The position numbers were made by a program, and so were the translations under genes. Of a stretch of DNA of 33,387 nt, positions 31,359 through 33,387 are shown piece after piece; the first letter of the stretch is position 1, and each line of letters begins with the position of its first letter. A model generated the notes under the pieces. The model was not told the DNA's origin and made no database searches. It saw only the letters and a list, made by a program, of their open reading frames with translations. The stretch spans positions 1 to 33,387 of the forward strand of contig JAQCLD010000044.1 in NCBI GenBank assembly GCA_027592785.1. Reading direction: 5' to 3'. This DNA is from Acidobacteriota bacterium (GTDB lineage: Bacteria > Acidobacteriota > Terriglobia > Bryobacterales > UBA6623).

Positions 31359-32753
31359 ATGTCATCGTTTAGGAGTAGTGAACCCGCCAGCCCAAGACGC
31401 CAACGTTGCAAGCGCGGCCAAGCCATTGTTATTTTCGTCTGCGCATTCGCAATGATGGCCGGCATGTTGGGCCTGGTGCTCGACGGCGGCCGCATCTATC
31501 TCGAAAAGCGCAGAGCTCAGGCTGCTGCAGACGCCGGCGCAGCGGGCGCCGTGCAGGAGATGCGCCGAGGTAGGCGGGACCTTGCTGCCGACGTTCGGCC
31601 GGCTGCTGTGAATGACACAGGCCTCCTGGACTACACCGACGGCAATGCCACGATCACGGTGAATAATCCCCCGCTCGCGGGAGGCTCTGCCGGCAACAAC
31701 GACTTCGTGGAAGTCATCGTTGCGAAAACGGTGCCGACGAAGTTCATGCGCATCTTCGGCCCGGCGCTTTCGACTGTGAGGGCGCGTGCGGTAGCTGGAT
31801 TGCAGAGGAACGGCGACGCCTGCGTCATCGCGTTGGACCCCACCGCGGGCTCAGCCATTTGGGCAAACGGTAATCCGACGTTGACTGCGGCCTGTGGCAT
31901 CATTGCCAACTCCACGGCCTCCAACGCGTTGCGCACCAATGGCGGCGGGGCGACTATCACGGGAACCTACATCGGCACGACCGGCAACTATTCTGGGTCG
32001 GGCTTCAATCCGACGCCGCAAACCGGCATTCTGCCGGCGATTGACCCATTCCTGAACATTCCTATCCCAGCGACTCCGCCCAACGGCTACACCACGACCG
32101 CGGCGACGAGCAGTGCGTTTGGCGGATACACGGCGGCGGCGGCGAATGGAAATAGCAACGGCAACGGCAATGGCAACAGCAACGGGGGAACCACTGGAGC
32201 CACGACCGGGGGAACCACGGGCGGCACGACTGGTGGCGGCCCCAGCGTCACTCACTACTGGCCGGGATACTACGCGAATGAAATCAGAATTCAGAACGGT
32301 ACGGTTGTCTTCGAACCTGGGCTTTACGTGCTGAACGCTGGGCTGAAGATCTCTGGCGGCACGGTAACGGGTGAAGACGTCACGTTCTACAACATCAACT
32401 CGGGCGGCAATGACTACGTGGACATCGGCGGCAATGCCGTCGTTAATTTCTCCGCGCCGGACGATGACCCGGACTACGACTATTACGGGATTCTGTTCAT
32501 GGGGCCCAGAAACGGCAGCACCGGCAACCCGGGCAATAAGATCGCGCGGGGTAACTCGGGCTCGTCGTTCACTGGCGCGTTGTATTTCCCCTCGGAACAT
32601 CTCGATTGGGCGGGAAACCCGAGTTCGACTGTGAGCTGGGGCATGGTCGTCGCGGCCACACTAAACATCAGCGGCACAGCAGACACGCAGGTCATCAACC
32701 CGCCGACCGAGAGCCAGGCGCCCAAGACCTACCGCATGCTGTTCTCGGAGTAA
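31359..32753 (+). CDS. TadG-like Flp-pilus/surface protein with Asn-Gly-Thr tract
   Basis: A 464-residue protein with a TadE/TadG-type N-terminus: basic residues, then RGQAIVIFVCAFAMMAGMLGLVLDGGRIYLEKRRAQAAADAGA, a pseudopilin-like membrane helix followed by the AADAGA segment seen in TadG-like (DUF2134) proteins. After a beta-rich region (to about 260) comes a low-complexity stretch (263-294) and a beta-helix-like C-terminal domain (about 300-460: VFEPGLYVLNAGLKISGGTV, then VDIGGNAVVNFSAP). Usual TadG proteins carry a von Willebrand A domain; I do not see one, so this is a variant. It probably sits in the inner membrane facing outward, as part of a Tad pilus or surface structure. A TadE gene follows 26 bp downstream. 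Confidence 0.85.
   Translation: MSSFRSSEPASPRRQRCKRGQAIVIFVCAFAMMAGMLGLVLDGGRIYLEKRRAQAAADAGAAGAVQEMRRGRRDLAADVRPAAVNDTGLLDYTDGNATITVNNPPLAGGSAGNNDFVEVIVAKTVPTKFMRIFGPALSTVRARAVAGLQRNGDACVIALDPTAGSAIWANGNPTLTAACGIIANSTASNALRTNGGGATITGTYIGTTGNYSGSGFNPTPQTGILPAIDPFLNIPIPATPPNGYTTTAATSSAFGGYTAAAANGNSNGNGNGNSNGGTTGATTGGTTGGTTGGGPSVTHYWPGYYANEIRIQNGTVVFEPGLYVLNAGLKISGGTVTGEDVTFYNINSGGNDYVDIGGNAVVNFSAPDDDPDYDYYGILFMGPRNGSTGNPGNKIARGNSGSSFTGALYFPSEHLDWAGNPSSTVSWGMVVAATLNISGTADTQVINPPTESQAPKTYRMLFSE
32145..32240 (+). repeat. Simple-sequence tract within the TadG-like gene
   Basis: Codons for Asn-Gly-Asn-Ser-Asn repeats (AAC/AAT, GGC, AGC) followed by Gly-Gly-Thr-Thr repeats (GGAACCACT, GGGGGAACCACG, GGCACGACT). 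Such repeats can gain or lose units by slippage; the unit boundaries are multiples of three, so length change would keep the frame. Confidence 0.7.
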
Positions 32754-32779
32754 GCAAGGGGCACGACAGGAGCGATCAC

Positions 32780-33229
32780 ATGAGACTACAACGAGGAAAC
32801 AAAACACGCGGTGGAGCCATGGTGGAATTCGCCGTGACCATGCCGCTGCTTCTGCTGATGACGGTGGCAGCATCCGACTTTTCGCGCATCTTCTGGGAAT
32901 CCACGGTGATGTCCCGCGCCGCCGAGACGGCCGCCAAGTATGGCGCGCAAGATAATCAATCGTCCGCGAAATATGCGGACATGCAGAGGCTGGCGAGCAA
33001 TAGTTCGTCGCACCTCGAGAACGTAACGCCGACTGCGGACCGAGTTTGCGACTGTCCGAGTGCACCGGGGACCTGGGTCAATTGTTTGGACACCTCGTGC
33101 CCGAATTACGGTACACCGCGCGCCTACTCGCGCGTCCGCGTGGCGAAGACCTTTTCGACTATGGGATACTACCCCGGCTTGCCGCAGAACACCAGCCTGA
33201 CCTGGCGCGGCTTTATGAGGGTGCAGTAA
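32780..33229 (+). CDS. TadE-family pseudopilin-like protein
   Basis: A 149-residue protein with the TadE signature at the N-terminus: RGGAMVEFAVTMPLLLLMTVAASDFSRIFWES, in which the Glu of VEF is the pseudopilin landmark, followed by RAAETAAKYGA. The C-terminal part holds several Cys (CDCPSAPG, NCLDTSCPNYG) that could form disulfides outside the cytoplasm. Such proteins are minor pilins of the Tad secretion system. The ATG at 32780 is chosen because the basic N-terminus begins there and an AGGAG site lies 8 nt upstream; a longer open frame upstream belongs to the TadG-like gene in another frame. Its stop TAA overlaps the next gene's ATG (TAATG), so they are coupled. Confidence 0.88.
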   Translation: MRLQRGNKTRGGAMVEFAVTMPLLLLMTVAASDFSRIFWESTVMSRAAETAAKYGAQDNQSSAKYADMQRLASNSSSHLENVTPTADRVCDCPSAPGTWVNCLDTSCPNYGTPRAYSRVRVAKTFSTMGYYPGLPQNTSLTWRGFMRVQ

Positions 33230-33360
33230 TGACAAGAACGGATTCACAGCGCCGCCAGAATAACCGGCGCGGTTCAACGATAGTCGAGTTCTCGCTGGCG
33301 TTCACCGCCTTCATCGTGCTCTTGACCGGGATTTCCATTTTGGCCATCGCGACGCGTTGA
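33229..33360 (+). CDS. Second TadE-like protein, short or frameshifted, near the window edge
   Basis: The ATG overlaps the preceding TadE stop (TAATG). The 43-residue product RRGSTIVEFSLAFTAFIVLLTGISIL has the TadE membrane segment with the landmark Glu, but stops at TGA 33358-33360, far short of the usual 130-200 residues. In the +2 frame the sequence after LLTGI continues as DFHFGHRDALTVAELARR, resembling the DFGxxxxxxxxxxxxAR stretch that normally follows in TadE proteins. A 1-2 base indel near 33340 is therefore likely, real or artefactual. The downstream part lies outside the window. Confidence 0.65.
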   Translation: MTRTDSQRRQNNRRGSTIVEFSLAFTAFIVLLTGISILAIATR

Positions 33361-33387
33361 CGGTAGCAGAGCTTGCCCGCCGGTGCA

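Noticed and set aside
1..33387. CRISPR arrays, phage genes, defence systems or complete insertion sequences
   Set aside because: No regularly spaced repeats, cas-like proteins, terminase, integrase or intact transposase were found in any frame.

Overview
The window looks like a chromosomal segment of a GC-rich, soil-type Acidobacteriota, probably of the Bryobacterales/Solibacter kind. This is inferred from gene content: a DUF1549/DUF1553 secreted protein, a secreted protein of the IPQIATGGG type, a REP-associated transposase remnant, Tad-pilus pseudopilin genes, CstA, a formylglycine sulfatase and many single enzymes in short operons. No rRNA or marker tree supports it here. There is no phage, plasmid, CRISPR or intact insertion sequence; most of the window reads as ordinary core and metabolic chromosome.

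Layout. 1-975: a transposase C-terminal remnant, a run of 10-bp-phased repeats and empty sequence. 976-2228: a secreted protein and a small ORF. 2338-4228 (+): nikR, acpS and a Gfo/Idh/MocA oxidoreductase. 4239-6979 (-): a receiver/pseudo-receiver/CheX fusion and a GntP-type gluconate permease, divergent from an SMP-30/gluconolactonase (7074-8048). 8045-10066 (-): an orphan DUF1549/DUF1553 protein. 10182-14205: an unknown secreted protein, tRNA-Gln(UUG) on the minus strand, CstA and an adenosine-deaminase-like enzyme. 14217-18940 (-): an alpha/beta hydrolase, an RbsC/RbsA-like sugar ABC transporter without a binding protein, and a polyol-type zinc dehydrogenase. 18971-22514 (-): a methyltransferase coupled to a small membrane protein, and a PAS-GGDEF-EAL protein. 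22686-24433 (-): a VOC protein, an HNH protein and ComF. 24627-27689 (+): an AAA ATPase and a MOSC protein, each cut by one in-frame TAA, then trpC and trpF. 27705-30963 (+): a lipoprotein sulfatase and the ABC-F protein Uup. 31359 to the end (+): TadG- and TadE-like genes, the last of them short or frameshifted.

How genes work together. The GntP/SMP-30 pair would make gluconate outside the cytoplasm and import it. The ABC transporter and dehydrogenase suggest uptake and oxidation of a sugar or polyol. The Tad genes suggest a pilus or surface-structure locus that continues beyond the window.

Most notable points. (1) Two neighbouring, overlapping genes (AAA ATPase, MOSC) are each interrupted by a single in-frame TAA while the frame downstream stays coding. 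(2) comF has its N-terminal zinc-ribbon encoded upstream of any ATG/GTG/TTG, with ATT the best-placed start. (3) Many genes have a TAnnnT -10-like box only 5-7 nt before the start codon, the signature of leaderless transcripts, while others have clear Shine-Dalgarno sites. (4) A transposase remnant lies beside a strictly 10-bp-phased GGAAC array. (5) The adenosine-deaminase-like enzyme has Val in place of the acidic residue of the HxHL(D/E)G motif.
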